A stretch of 64,000 nucleotides of DNA from UBA1563 sp041671545 (GTDB lineage: Bacteria; Bacteroidota; Ignavibacteria; Ignavibacteriales; Ignavibacteriaceae). Shown piece by piece: positions 1 to 9,095 of this stretch. The stretch is from the NCBI GenBank assembly GCA_041671545.1, contig JBAZBI010000006.1:1-64000 (forward strand). Direction: 5' to 3'. Position numbers and translations under genes: made by a program. Under the pieces are notes generated by a model, which saw only the letters and a list, made by a program, of their open reading frames with translations, was not told the DNA's origin and did not search any database. Numbering within the stretch: the stretch's first letter is position 1; each line of letters opens with the position of its first letter.

Positions 1-71
1 GCAATAAGAGCGGAAATTACAATTTCCGGGTAAAGCAACGGAATACTATCGAAAAAATATGTTAACGGCAT
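1..71 (-). CDS. nuoN: NADH-quinone oxidoreductase subunit N, N-terminal fragment
   Basis: Only the first 23 codons lie inside the window; the gene runs off the left edge. The visible residues start MPLTYFFDSIPLLYPEIV, a hydrophobic beginning that fits the first membrane helix of an antiporter-like complex I subunit. The call rests mainly on position: it starts 23 bases after the nuoM stop on the same strand, where nuoN is expected in a nuoA-N operon. NuoN would be one of the three proton-pumping subunits of the membrane arm. Any other membrane gene in this place cannot be excluded from 23 residues. Confidence 0.7.
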   Translation of the reverse strand, partial: MPLTYFFDSIPLLYPEIVISALI

Positions 72-94
72 AAATAAAAACTCTAACTATTCAA

Positions 95-1696
95 TTAAAA
101 TTGTATCGATGAAAAAAATGTTTGCGACTTCGCCATAAAAGTAACCATGCTGTTTACTGAGGAGTTCATTAAATCCAGCATGAATGAAGGATAAACACCA
201 AGGATAAGAATAATAACGGCAAGCGGAACAAGCATGGCATATTCTCTAAAATCAAGATCAGGAAGTTTGTTCCATTTTTCATTTAACTTACCAAGATAAA
301 CACGTTGCAAAGTCCAGAGCATGTAACCGGCTCCCAACAAAATTCCAAGAGTTGAAACAATTGTTATCACGCGAATTTGGACGTTGCTAAAAGCGCCGAG
401 AAAAACAAACGCTTCTGAAATAAATCCGCTTAAACCCGGCAAACCGATAGCTGCGAAGAAAGCGAAACTTACAAATCCGGTATATATCGGCATTTGAACA
501 GCCAATCCGCCAAAGTCATTTAGACCACGTGTATGGGCTCTATCGTAAATTACTCCCACAATAAGGAAGAGCATTGCGGTAATTGTTCCATGGTTGAACA
601 TCTGGAAAACCGCACCGGAAATACCGGCAGTATTAAGTGATGCCATTCCGAGCATTACAAAACCCATATGCGAGACGGACGAGTAAGCGATAAGTTTCTT
701 AAAGTCTTTCTGAGCCATTGCACAAAGCGCACCGTAAATAATGTTTATCGCGCCAAAGAGAGCAATCCACCAAACTAATTGTAGAGTGATTTCAGGGAAA
801 ATAGGAAAGTTAAGTCTTAAAATTCCGTACGTTCCCATCTTCAAAAGAACACCGGCAAGAATAACGCTTATCGCAGTTGGAGCTTCAACGTGCGCATCGG
901 GTAACCATGTATGGAAAGGGAACATCGGGATCTTGATTGCGAAACCCACGAACATTGCAATGTAAGCGATAAATCTTAAATTGTTCGGATTTAGCGGAGA
1001 AAGAATTCCGGTTTGCGTATAATTCTGAGGATCCATTAAAGCGATCATATTAAAGGTGAAAACTTTTGTTCCGTTAGCTAAAGTTTCAGTTGCGCTTAAA
1101 TAAAGTCCGATCATTACTAAAAGAAGGAAAACTGAGCCAAAGAGCGTATAAATAAAGAACTTAATAGCCGCATATTCTTTTCTCGGACCGCCCCAAATAC
1201 CAATCAAGAAGTACATCGGAAGAAGCATTAATTCCCAGAAAATGTAGAAAAGGAATAAATCCAACGAAACGAAAACTCCGACCATTCCGGTAACGAGCAA
1301 AAGATACATCGCGTGGTATCCTTTTAACGAATGGTCGATCTTCCATGAAGAGATTGCAGCGATAAATGAAATTAAGGCAGTTAAGAAAAGAAGAGGGGCG
1401 CTTAAACCGTCGATGCCCATAAAGTAATCAACTTTAATTGTTCCCAGCCAGGAAACCGTTGCAATTTCGATCCATCTGAATTTCTCAACAAATTGATACG
1501 TCGCCTGGTTATTAATTCCACCGAGAGAGTAATTGTACATACTCCAGATCATTCCGGCGAGCACAACTTGAATACCTGTAATAATAATGCTTACAGATTT
1601 GATAGCTTTTTCATTGCTTTTCGGCAGGAGAAGAATAATGATCATACCAAGAAGCGGTAAGAAAGTTATCAATGATAAAAACGGAACTTGTTGCAT
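95..1696 (-). CDS. nuoM: NADH-quinone oxidoreductase subunit M
   Basis: This 533-residue polytopic membrane protein is the NuoM antiporter-like subunit of complex I, which couples quinone reduction to proton translocation across the inner membrane. The family signature FYIFWELMLLPMYFLIGIWG is present, with the conserved Glu at about residue 155 in the fifth helix. KIPMFPFHTWLPDAHVEAP and KKLIAYSSVSHMGFV, which carry the channel Lys and the discontinuous-helix region, are also visible. Length and about 14 hydrophobic segments are normal for the family. It follows nuoL by 34 bases and precedes nuoN in an apparently single transcription unit. Nothing suggests damage. Confidence 0.97.
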   Translation of the reverse strand: MQQVPFLSLITFLPLLGMIIILLLPKSNEKAIKSVSIIITGIQVVLAGMIWSMYNYSLGGINNQATYQFVEKFRWIEIATVSWLGTIKVDYFMGIDGLSAPLLFLTALISFIAAISSWKIDHSLKGYHAMYLLLVTGMVGVFVSLDLFLFYIFWELMLLPMYFLIGIWGGPRKEYAAIKFFIYTLFGSVFLLLVMIGLYLSATETLANGTKVFTFNMIALMDPQNYTQTGILSPLNPNNLRFIAYIAMFVGFAIKIPMFPFHTWLPDAHVEAPTAISVILAGVLLKMGTYGILRLNFPIFPEITLQLVWWIALFGAINIIYGALCAMAQKDFKKLIAYSSVSHMGFVMLGMASLNTAGISGAVFQMFNHGTITAMLFLIVGVIYDRAHTRGLNDFGGLAVQMPIYTGFVSFAFFAAIGLPGLSGFISEAFVFLGAFSNVQIRVITIVSTLGILLGAGYMLWTLQRVYLGKLNEKWNKLPDLDFREYAMLVPLAVIILILGVYPSFMLDLMNSSVNSMVTFMAKSQTFFSSIQF

Positions 1697-1730
1697 TGTA
1701 TTTTAATCCTTTAAAAAATTCTGAACTAAA

Positions 1731-3827
1731 CTATATTTTTACAAAAAAGAGTAAGAGAAGAACGAGTGAAAAGACAACAAGCACAACGTATGCTTGGACT
1801 TTTCCGGTTTGAAGTTTTCTGAACGCCAAACCTATCAATCCGCTGAAAGTAGCCGTTAAATTTACAGCTCCGTCAACTACATAATTATCAAACACACCGC
1901 TGAAGCGGGAAACCATTCGTGTTACTGAAGCAGCGCCATTCACTATTCCATCAACAATATAATTATCAAACCAGGCGAGCAGATTGGAAATTCCTAAAAG
2001 ACCGGCAACGAATGTTTTATGATAAAACTCATCGAAGTACCATTTGTTTAACGAAAAAGTATAAAGCGGTTTTATTTTTTCAGTTAAGGAATCAACATCA
2101 ATTTTCTTCCATTGGTAAAAAGCGAAAGCAAGAAGAATTCCTAATCCGGCAAGAACAAGTGATAAAAGAACTGCCGGAATATGAGCATGATGAAGAGCTT
2201 CCGTATAAACTTCCGAATGTGTAATGTGTTCAGCTACTTTAGTTGTAGTCTCCTGCATTTTTTCGGGAACCATAAATGAATATCGTGCATGTTCAGGAAC
2301 TACGGATGCCGGAGTCTTGATCCATTTTGATAAAACCCAACCACTATCAGCATTAAAAGGATTAGCAGTATAGAAAATAAAAATTGATAAGGTTGCTAAA
2401 AGAACTAACGGAGCGATCATCAAAAAGGGAGATTCGTGAGCATGTTCGTATTTATGTTCATCTTGCGGTTTGCCATGGAATGTTAGAATTAAAATTCTGA
2501 ACATGTAAAATGCAGTAAGCATAGCAACGAAAAATCCGGTTATCGCAAAAATTGAATTTCCTGTTAATAGACCGTACGCAAATGTTCCTGCAAGAATTCC
2601 ATCTTTGGTTAAAAATCCGGAAGTAAGCGGAACGCCTGAAATAGCGAGACAGAAAATTAAGAAAGTGTAATAAGTAACGGGAAGTTTTTTTCTCAACCCG
2701 CCCATCTTCATAATATCTTGTTCGTGATGCATCGCATGAATAACAGAACCGGCGCCAAGGAATAATCCGGCTTTAAAGAATGCATGTGTTACGAGATGGA
2801 AAAATCCAAATGCAAATGAACCGACACCCAACGCCATTATCATATAGCCAAGCTGGCTGATAGTTGAATAAGCCAAAACTTTTTTAATATCGGTTTGTGT
2901 TAAAGCGATTGTAGCCGGAATGAATGCTGACAAAGCTCCGATTACTGCTACAAATAAAAGTGCATCACCGGTCATCATCGGGAAGATTCTTGCAACGAGG
3001 TAAACTCCTGCTGCAACCATTGTAGCCGCGTGGATCAATGCGCTAACGGGTGTTGGACCTTCCATTGCATCCGGTAACCAGACGTGAAGAGGGAACTGTG
3101 CTGATTTTCCAATCGCACCACAGAATAATAAAATTCCAACTACAGTAAGCCAAAACTCAGAATTGAAGGGCAAAACACCATTGCCGATTGCCATGAAGAT
3201 TTTATCGAAAGTAAAGGTGTGATAATTAACGAAAATAAGCAGGATACCGGCAAACATTCCAAGATCGCCAATTCTGTTTACCAAGAACGCTTTTTTAGAA
3301 GCATCGGAGGCAGAATCTTTTTCAAACCAGAAACCAATTAAGAGATAAGATGACAAACCGACCAATTCCCAGAAAATGTACATCATTAAAATGTTATGGG
3401 TTAATACGATTCCCATCATCGAAAAAGTAAAAATTCCAAGGAAAGCGAAATAACGGTTGTATCGTTTATCGCCTTTCATATATTCGATTGAATAGTAATG
3501 AACCAGAGAACTGATAAGCGATACAACAAATAACATCAAAGCGGTGATATTGTCTATCATCATTCCCAATTCAACGGTAACTTTGCCTAACAGAGGCATA
3601 TCACCTAAATTAATCCAGGTAAACTCTGAAACGAATTTGGTATCCGGGAAGTAAAACAATTTTGTGAAAGTTACGTAGATCGTTGTTAAAAGAACTAAGG
3701 TAGAAATTACGATTTCGATTAAGTAACTCTTCTCAATTTTTTTACCTAGAATAAGCGTAAACCAGAACCCAACTAGCGGGGCAAAAAGAATAAAGAGAGA
3801 TAAGGTGATTAAGTTCGATCCATTCAT
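1731..3827 (-). CDS. nuoL: NADH-quinone oxidoreductase subunit L
   Basis: This 698-residue protein is NuoL, the largest antiporter-like subunit at the distal end of the complex I membrane arm. Recognisable family segments are MMYIFWELVGLSSYLLIGFW, the channel region SAQFPLHVWLPDAMEGPTP with ALIHAATMV, and KKVLAYSTISQLGYMIMALG. The last about 150 residues contain the long lateral (piston) helix and a final membrane helix. His-rich stretches such as HKYEHAHESP lie in a loop. It sits 6 bases after nuoK and upstream of nuoM, the canonical order. Length is slightly above the roughly 610-660 residues common in proteobacteria, because of the loop between the core and the C-terminal helix. Confidence 0.97.
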   Translation of the reverse strand: MNGSNLITLSLFILFAPLVGFWFTLILGKKIEKSYLIEIVISTLVLLTTIYVTFTKLFYFPDTKFVSEFTWINLGDMPLLGKVTVELGMMIDNITALMLFVVSLISSLVHYYSIEYMKGDKRYNRYFAFLGIFTFSMMGIVLTHNILMMYIFWELVGLSSYLLIGFWFEKDSASDASKKAFLVNRIGDLGMFAGILLIFVNYHTFTFDKIFMAIGNGVLPFNSEFWLTVVGILLFCGAIGKSAQFPLHVWLPDAMEGPTPVSALIHAATMVAAGVYLVARIFPMMTGDALLFVAVIGALSAFIPATIALTQTDIKKVLAYSTISQLGYMIMALGVGSFAFGFFHLVTHAFFKAGLFLGAGSVIHAMHHEQDIMKMGGLRKKLPVTYYTFLIFCLAISGVPLTSGFLTKDGILAGTFAYGLLTGNSIFAITGFFVAMLTAFYMFRILILTFHGKPQDEHKYEHAHESPFLMIAPLVLLATLSIFIFYTANPFNADSGWVLSKWIKTPASVVPEHARYSFMVPEKMQETTTKVAEHITHSEVYTEALHHAHIPAVLLSLVLAGLGILLAFAFYQWKKIDVDSLTEKIKPLYTFSLNKWYFDEFYHKTFVAGLLGISNLLAWFDNYIVDGIVNGAASVTRMVSRFSGVFDNYVVDGAVNLTATFSGLIGLAFRKLQTGKVQAYVVLVVFSLVLLLLFFVKI

Positions 3828-3833
3828 AAAAAA

Positions 3834-4145
3834 TTATTCTTTCAATTTATCTATTTCATCAACATTTACAGTAGAGAAATTCTTGTAAATATTTAATACA
3901 ATGGCTAAGGCTACTGCAGCTTCGGCAGCGGCTAAAATAACAACGAATAAAGCAATTAACTGACCGTCAAATCCGAAATTTCCATATCGGGCGAAAGCGA
4001 CAAAATTAATGTTTGCCGAGTTAAGGATCAGTTCAATTCCCATCAAAACCATAACGGCGTTTTTTCTTGTAACAATGCCGAACAGTCCAAGCGAAAAAAG
4101 AATTGAACTAACGACGAGATAATGTTGTAAACCGATTGAAGTCAT
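3834..4145 (-). CDS. nuoK: NADH-quinone oxidoreductase subunit K
   Basis: This small (103-residue) three-helix membrane protein is NuoK, the MrpC-like subunit of the complex I proton path. The two membrane glutamates conserved in the family are visible at residues 38 (VLMGIELILNSAN) and 75 (LAAAEAAVALAI). It lies 8 bases downstream of nuoJ and 6 bases upstream of nuoL, so translation is probably coupled. Length is typical. No anomaly seen. Confidence 0.96.
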   Translation of the reverse strand: MTSIGLQHYLVVSSILFSLGLFGIVTRKNAVMVLMGIELILNSANINFVAFARYGNFGFDGQLIALFVVILAAAEAAVALAIVLNIYKNFSTVNVDEIDKLKE

Positions 4146-4153
4146 AGTTGTTC

Positions 4154-4645
4154 CTATTGTTTCCTTGCAATACTTGCTGCGCCCACTAAGGCAACCAGCA
4201 AAAGAATTCCAAGTAATTCAAATATCAAAATATATTCGTTCATTAAAAGGTGACCGACATCCGTTAACGTTGAGTTTGCTAATTCAGCCGGCATCGATTT
4301 CCATCTTGTGTTAATAAAAGTCGAAACCAAAATTCCGCCGAAAGCGCCGATGGTGATTGAAGCCGGAATAATAAAGGAAGCTTCGGTTTTAATCGGTACA
4401 TTCTGGATTTTATTCGTTAACATAACACCGAACAGGATTAAAATTAAAATACCGCCAACGTAAACGATCACTTGCACGATTGCGATAAAGTCCGCGCCAA
4501 GTAGAACATAAATTCCGGCAACACCCAGAAACGTAAGCATTAGGGAATAAGCCGAATAAATAATATTCTTAAACGTTACGACAAAGAATGCCGAAACGAG
4601 TGTTATTACGGCAAAAACATAAAATAAAAAATCTGCTAAATTCAT
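4154..4645 (-). CDS. nuoJ: NADH-quinone oxidoreductase subunit J
   Basis: This 163-residue protein with five hydrophobic segments is NuoJ, a membrane-arm subunit next to the quinone site. Its third helix carries a pi-bulge in known structures. The conserved stretch DFIAIVQVIVYVGGILILILFG is partly recognisable (AIVQVIVYVGGILILILFGV). The gene begins 5 bases after the nuoI stop and ends 8 bases before nuoK. The C-terminus, ending in a LLLVALVGAASIARKQ-type tail, is as expected for the family. Confidence 0.95.
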   Translation of the reverse strand: MNLADFLFYVFAVITLVSAFFVVTFKNIIYSAYSLMLTFLGVAGIYVLLGADFIAIVQVIVYVGGILILILFGVMLTNKIQNVPIKTEASFIIPASITIGAFGGILVSTFINTRWKSMPAELANSTLTDVGHLLMNEYILIFELLGILLLVALVGAASIARKQ

Positions 4646-4650
4646 AGTTC

Positions 4651-5244
4651 TTAATTCTCAGGTTTACTTTCTTCTGATGCTGCTGCAGGAGGTGGTGTAG
4701 GTTTTGCTACAGGTGCAACAGGTTTTGGAGCCGCAGCTTTTGCTGCTGCTTTTTCAGCTTCAAATTTTTGAAAATTTTCTTTCTTTTGTTCAACTTCTTC
4801 GGGAGTAAGCGTAGCAAATTTGTATAACAGATCATTGCGCTCTAATTTGGTAAACTCATACTCATCAGTCATGTAGATACATTCAGTAGGACAAGGAAAA
4901 ACGCATAATTGGCAATAGCAGCATTTGGCAAAATCAATATCGAATTTAGTTACCCAAAGCGCTTTTTTCTTTCCTTGAGAAGTTTTGCCCAGGTCTTCCG
5001 TTGGTAATCCTTTTACAGTATTTATTTCGATACAACTTACCGGACAAGCGCGCGCGCACTGGTCGCAGCCGATGCAGTCTTCCATATTTACATACAGTCT
5101 GTTTCGTACACGTTCCACCATGGGAACTTTTACACTTGGATATTGTATAGTTACCGACGGAGTGAACAAATGCATGAACGTAATTTTCATTCCGATAAAT
5201 ACGGTAACTAATCCATCTTTTATATTATTAAAATATTCTCTCAT
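4651..5244 (-). CDS. nuoI: NADH-quinone oxidoreductase subunit I (2x[4Fe-4S])
   Basis: NuoI carries iron-sulfur clusters N6a and N6b on the peripheral arm of complex I. Two CxxCxxCxxxCP motifs are visible at Cys57/60/63/67 and Cys108/111/114/118. The N-terminal helix (residues 1-30) would lie along the membrane. After the ferredoxin core, residues from about 150 to 197 form an Ala/Pro/Lys/Glu-rich low-complexity tail (for example KAAAPKPVAPVAKPTPPP). Such a tail is not part of the usual 160-180 residue protein and is likely disordered. It lies 3 bases after nuoH and 5 before nuoJ. Confidence 0.96.
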   Translation of the reverse strand: MREYFNNIKDGLVTVFIGMKITFMHLFTPSVTIQYPSVKVPMVERVRNRLYVNMEDCIGCDQCARACPVSCIEINTVKGLPTEDLGKTSQGKKKALWVTKFDIDFAKCCYCQLCVFPCPTECIYMTDEYEFTKLERNDLLYKFATLTPEEVEQKKENFQKFEAEKAAAKAAAPKPVAPVAKPTPPPAAASEESKPEN

Positions 5245-5247
5245 TAA

Positions 5248-6315
5248 TTATAAAACCATTATTAATGCAACAATTAAGAAATTTACAAAGGCAATCGGAA
5301 TTAAATATTTCCAGCACAGAGTCATCAATTGATCAACACGGAGACGTGGAAGCGTCCATCTCAACCACATTTGTACAAATACGAAGAATAGACCTTTTGC
5401 AGTGAACCAGAAAAACTGTTCAATCGGGACTAACCAGGTCATTCCGGTTAAATTACCAAAATAACCGAAAGGAGAATGATAACCTCCAAAAAAAAGTGCC
5501 GCTGCTACAGCCGATACGGCAAACATGTTAGCATATTCAGCAAGGAAAAACATGGCGAACTTCATTCCTGAATACTCCGTATGGTAACCACCGACTAATT
5601 CAGATTCGGCTTCAGGAATATCAAATGGAGTTCTATTCGTTTCGGCAAGTGAACTAATGTAAAGGATGATAAATCCAATAAACATAAAAGGAAGCAGAAT
5701 CAATTTTTTTATTCCGGCAACACTGCCTCCAAAGATCATCCAATCCCAGAATCTACTGGTTTGAAATTCAGTAATTTTTGTAAGGTTTAATGAACCAACT
5801 ACTACTACTACGGTTAAGATGACAATAACTGTGGGGATTTCATAACTCACAACTTGAGCAGCGGAACGAACCGCGCCGTAAAGTGAATATTTATTATTTG
5901 AAGCCCAACCAGCCATAAGAATTCCCGCGACGACCAAACCCGAAACTGCAACAATGTAAAGAATTCCGAGATCGATTCCGGTTCCTATGTAAGCAGAAGA
6001 AAAGGGAATTGCAGCGAAAGCGGCGTAACTTCCCATAAAAGTTAGAACCGGGGCGATGTTAAAAAGTTTTTTATCGGTATCCGTTGCGGTAATATCTTCC
6101 TTCTGGAAAAGCTTCAAGATATCGGCAATAGTTTGTGTAGCTCCGTGATATCCAACTCTCATTGGACCAAGTCTATCCTGCATGTGTGCGGAGACTTTTC
6201 TTTCGAGCCAAACGGCGAAAAGGGCGAAAGGAACAATAAAGGCAAACGGAAGCGCTCCGGAAATAAAAGATGCGATAACATCACTGCCAAATAAGTTTGC
6301 AAGAAATTCGTACAT
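5248..6315 (-). CDS. nuoH: NADH-quinone oxidoreductase subunit H
   Basis: This 355-residue membrane protein is NuoH, which forms the quinone-binding chamber at the junction of the two arms. The signature segments WLERKVSAHMQDRLGPMRVG and SLAETNRTPFDIPEAESELV are present, along with GYHTEYSGMKFAMFFLAEY. Its start codon overlaps the nuoD stop by one base, which implies translational coupling. Length and organisation are typical, with eight or nine predicted helices. Confidence 0.97.
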   Translation of the reverse strand: MYEFLANLFGSDVIASFISGALPFAFIVPFALFAVWLERKVSAHMQDRLGPMRVGYHGATQTIADILKLFQKEDITATDTDKKLFNIAPVLTFMGSYAAFAAIPFSSAYIGTGIDLGILYIVAVSGLVVAGILMAGWASNNKYSLYGAVRSAAQVVSYEIPTVIVILTVVVVVGSLNLTKITEFQTSRFWDWMIFGGSVAGIKKLILLPFMFIGFIILYISSLAETNRTPFDIPEAESELVGGYHTEYSGMKFAMFFLAEYANMFAVSAVAAALFFGGYHSPFGYFGNLTGMTWLVPIEQFFWFTAKGLFFVFVQMWLRWTLPRLRVDQLMTLCWKYLIPIAFVNFLIVALIMVL

Positions 6316-7427
6316 TATCTATCCACCTCTCCTAATACGATATCGATACTTCCGAGAATTGCGATAACATCTGCAATAAGGTGCCCTTTACACAATTCTC
6401 CGATTATGCTAAGATTAACAAATGACGGAGGACGAACTTTCACTCTGAACGGTTGTAATTGTCCTTTACTAACTATAAAAAAACCAAGTTCCCCTTTAGG
6501 ATTCTCAACGCGGGAATAAATTTGCCCTTCAACAGGTTTTATTCTTTTGGGTAAAGCTGAAGTGATCTCACCTTCAGGGAGTTGGACTAATGCTTGTTCA
6601 ATAATTCTAATACTTTGATCCATTTCTTGTACTCGGAGGAAATATCTATCCCAGCAATCGCCAACTTGCCCGTGTAAACCTTGTCCAACCGGAATATCAA
6701 AATCAAATCTATCATAAATAGAATAAGGATCATCTTTGCGGATATCCCATTTCAATCCGCTAGCACGGAGGTTAGGACCGGTAATACCATAGTTGATTGC
6801 AACGTCAACCGGAAGAATTCCAACGTTGGCGGTTCGTTCAATAAAAATTTTATTGTAAGAAAGAAGATTATTAACTTCAATTATCGTCTTCTTGAAATCT
6901 TTTAAGAAATCTCTCGTTTCATTAACAAAATTGATAGGGAGGTCGTGAGAAAGACCGCCGACCCAGATATAGTTATAGAGTAAACGGGCTCCACAAGTTT
7001 TTTCAAAGAGGGTAATGATCCTTTCACGATCGCGGAAGCAATAAAGGAAAGGAGTAAACGCGCCGATATCAATTCCGTAAGTACCAATAGCTACCAAATG
7101 GGAAGCAATTCTTTGCAATTCCGACATAATTACACGAATGTACTCAACTCTCTCAGGAACTTTTATGTCCAACAGTCTTTCTACCGCAATAGCGTAACCT
7201 AACTCATTATTCATAGAAGCAAGGTAATCAAGACGGTCTACGTAAGGAATAATTTGCGGATAAGTCATCGCTTCGCAATGTTTTTCAAAACAGCGATGCA
7301 AGTAACCAAGGTGAGGTGTCACTTTTGTTATTATCTCACCTTCAAGTTCTAATTCTAATCTTAGAACTCCGTGGGTTGAGGGATGTTGCGGTCCCATATT
7401 TAGGACCATCTGTTCGGTTTTTAGCAT
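6315..7427 (-). CDS. nuoD: NADH-quinone oxidoreductase subunit D
   Basis: This 370-residue soluble protein is NuoD (49-kDa homologue), which together with NuoB forms the quinone reduction site. It begins with the family motif LNMGPQHPSTHGVLRLEL, whose loop contacts the quinone head group. It also has YLHRCFEK and RIASHLVAIGTYGIDIGA. It lacks the N-terminal extension of some proteobacterial NuoCD fusions; NuoC is a separate gene here. A 121-base gap holding short repeated words separates it from nuoC, the largest gap in this operon. Confidence 0.97.
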   Translation of the reverse strand: MLKTEQMVLNMGPQHPSTHGVLRLELELEGEIITKVTPHLGYLHRCFEKHCEAMTYPQIIPYVDRLDYLASMNNELGYAIAVERLLDIKVPERVEYIRVIMSELQRIASHLVAIGTYGIDIGAFTPFLYCFRDRERIITLFEKTCGARLLYNYIWVGGLSHDLPINFVNETRDFLKDFKKTIIEVNNLLSYNKIFIERTANVGILPVDVAINYGITGPNLRASGLKWDIRKDDPYSIYDRFDFDIPVGQGLHGQVGDCWDRYFLRVQEMDQSIRIIEQALVQLPEGEITSALPKRIKPVEGQIYSRVENPKGELGFFIVSKGQLQPFRVKVRPPSFVNLSIIGELCKGHLIADVIAILGSIDIVLGEVDR

Positions 7428-7548
7428 AATTTTCAGTAATCAGTTGTCAGTTTTTAGTCTTCAGTTTTTTTAGGAACGAAGCTAACATTTTTTCATTCAA
7501 TTAGTCATTGGTCAATTGTCATTTTTGTTAATTGCTGACCATGGACCA
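7428..7548. repeat. intra-operon spacer of degenerate short-word repeats
   Basis: This 121-base spacer between nuoC and nuoD contains no gene. One half is made of variations on CAGTNNTCAGT (CAGTAATCAGTTGTCAG, TTCAGTTTTTT). The other half is made of variations on GGTCAATTGTCATT (AGTCATTGGTCAATTGTC, GACCATGGACCATTA). These quasi-periodic, partly self-complementary words resemble filler seen elsewhere in this window, at 8590-8690 and 42865-43080. A role in mRNA folding or processing inside the operon is possible but only inferred. Confidence 0.5.
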
Positions 7549-8079
7549 TTAATACGGAACTTTCATTCCTTGATAGAATTCCGGATTCTTATAATCTTTC
7601 CGTAACGGGTAACTATCTTCCCAATCATACGGCATTAAAATTCTTCTTAAATCGGGATGATTGAGGAATTTTATTCCAAACATATCATAAGCTTCGCGTT
7701 CATGCCAGTCTGCGCAAGCCCACACTTTGCAAACGGTTTCAACTTCAGGCTTATCTCTATCTGTAGAAACTCTAAGTACAAGTTTATGTTTTAACTTCAT
7801 ACTTTCTAAATGATAAACTACAGAGAGGGTTCCGCCTTTTGTTTGAGTTGTACCGTCTTCTAATTTAATTTTTTCAACATTGTCATCATCTAAACCGGTA
7901 AGAAGGATGAGATTATCAAACTGTAATTCTTCAGTATCTCTTAGAAACCATGAAATTTCTGCAATTTGTGAAGGAGTTACCTCAATTACCGCTTCTTTCG
8001 GCAATTTTGTATTTAGCTGAAGCACGGCATCGCCGAACTTTTCTTTTAAGATCGCAAATATTTCTTCTGTAGATTTCAT
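7549..8079 (-). CDS. nuoC: NADH-quinone oxidoreductase subunit C
   Basis: This 176-residue protein is NuoC (30-kDa homologue), a structural peripheral-arm subunit next to NuoD. The family signature is visible at WHEREAYDMFGIKFLNHPDL, followed by RRILMPYDWEDSYPLRKDY. Its start overlaps the nuoB stop by 4 bases (ATGA type), so the two are translationally coupled. Length is normal for a stand-alone NuoC. Confidence 0.96.
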   Translation of the reverse strand: MKSTEEIFAILKEKFGDAVLQLNTKLPKEAVIEVTPSQIAEISWFLRDTEELQFDNLILLTGLDDDNVEKIKLEDGTTQTKGGTLSVVYHLESMKLKHKLVLRVSTDRDKPEVETVCKVWACADWHEREAYDMFGIKFLNHPDLRRILMPYDWEDSYPLRKDYKNPEFYQGMKVPY

Positions 8080-8567
8080 ACGGATTTCTTTACCAATGAT
8101 TCATTTCTAATTTTATTTTGAAGAGTCAAAAGTCCTTCCAATAGAGCTTCCGGACGGGGAGGACATCCGGGAACGTAAACATCAACGGGAATAACTCTAT
8201 CCACTCCCTTTAAAACATGATAGCCGTGTTCCCAATATGGACCGCCGCAATTTGAACAACTTCCCATCGAAATGATGTATTTTGGATCGGGCATTTGTTC
8301 GTAAATTCTTTTAATACGGATCGCCATTTTGAAAGTAACAGTACCGGAGATAATAATAATGTCTGCTTGTCTCGGGGAAGGGCGGGGAATAACTCCAAAC
8401 CGGTCAAAATCGTAATGCGAAGCTGAAGTCGCCATCATTTCGATAGCGCAGCAGGCTAACCCGAAACTCATTTGCCAGAGAGAGGATAATCTTGCCCAAT
8501 TTAAAAGGTCCTCAACTTTTGTAATCACGATATTATCGTCGTTAAATTCTTTATCTAAAAGACCCAT
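8076..8567 (-). CDS. nuoB: NADH-quinone oxidoreductase subunit B (cluster N2)
   Basis: NuoB binds cluster N2, which passes electrons to quinone. The tandem cysteines are seen at residues 39-40 (FGLACCAIEMMA). The other ligand regions, GSCSNCGGPYWEHGYHV and DVYVPGCPPRPEALLEGLL, are intact. The 163-residue length is standard. It is preceded by nuoA, with a 93-base spacer, and overlaps nuoC by 4 bases. Confidence 0.97.
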   Translation of the reverse strand: MGLLDKEFNDDNIVITKVEDLLNWARLSSLWQMSFGLACCAIEMMATSASHYDFDRFGVIPRPSPRQADIIIISGTVTFKMAIRIKRIYEQMPDPKYIISMGSCSNCGGPYWEHGYHVLKGVDRVIPVDVYVPGCPPRPEALLEGLLTLQNKIRNESLVKKSV

Positions 8568-8660
8568 TCTAAACTCGATTATTTATAAAAAGCATTTATT
8601 AAAAACTATTTAGCGCAGAAAGTGGAAAGTCACAAGTAGAAAGAAATATCTTTTCACTTT
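8568..8660. repeat. nuoA-nuoB spacer with an imperfect inverted repeat
   Basis: The spacer holds words built on AAGTGAAAAGT and its complement (GTGGAAAGTCACAAGTAGAAAG on one side, CACTTTTTACTTTTCACTTG on the other), so the RNA could form a long imperfect hairpin. The right arm runs into the last codons of nuoA (to about 8690). No gene is seen. It belongs to the same quasi-repeat class as the nuoC-nuoD spacer. Confidence 0.45.
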
Positions 8661-9095
8661 TTACTTTTCACTTGTTACTTGGAAGGAAGTATTAACTTCC
8701 TTAACTGCATTTTTCAATTTTGAACTTTGAGGATACGGGCGAGCCCATTCAAGATCCCCTTTCTTCCATTCGTAAGCCATGCCAAGACCTAAAAAGAATA
8801 AGAAGATTACACCGATGAAATAACCGGCTAATCCATATTGCTGGTAAACTACCGTCCAGGGAACTAATAACACCACTTCCACATCAAAAATGAGGAAGAT
8901 AAGCGCTACCACATAAAAGCGGATATTGAATTTTACCCAGGGGGTTCCTTCAGGGTTTTCTCCGCATTCATAGATCATTAATTTTTCTTTGGTTGGTCGG
9001 GCAGGTCTTACAAGCTTTGACATGAAGATTGTAACAATTACAAAGATAATTGCAATCAGCATAAAAGCGAAAATTTTTCCGAATTCTGTAAGCAT
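8661..9095 (-). CDS. nuoA: NADH-quinone oxidoreductase subunit A
   Basis: NuoA is a small three-helix membrane subunit near the quinone tunnel. The conserved segment YECGENPEGTPWVKFNIRFY and the following LIFLIFDVEVVLLVPW are present. I start the gene at 9095 (MLTEFGKIFAF, 144 residues), which matches the usual 118-145 residue length. An in-frame start 30 codons upstream at 9185 would add an uncharged-then-polar extension not typical of the family. It is the first gene of the operon. The roughly 600 bases upstream should hold the promoter, which I could not pin down. Confidence 0.93.
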   Translation of the reverse strand: MLTEFGKIFAFMLIAIIFVIVTIFMSKLVRPARPTKEKLMIYECGENPEGTPWVKFNIRFYVVALIFLIFDVEVVLLVPWTVVYQQYGLAGYFIGVIFLFFLGLGMAYEWKKGDLEWARPYPQSSKLKNAVKEVNTSFQVTSEK

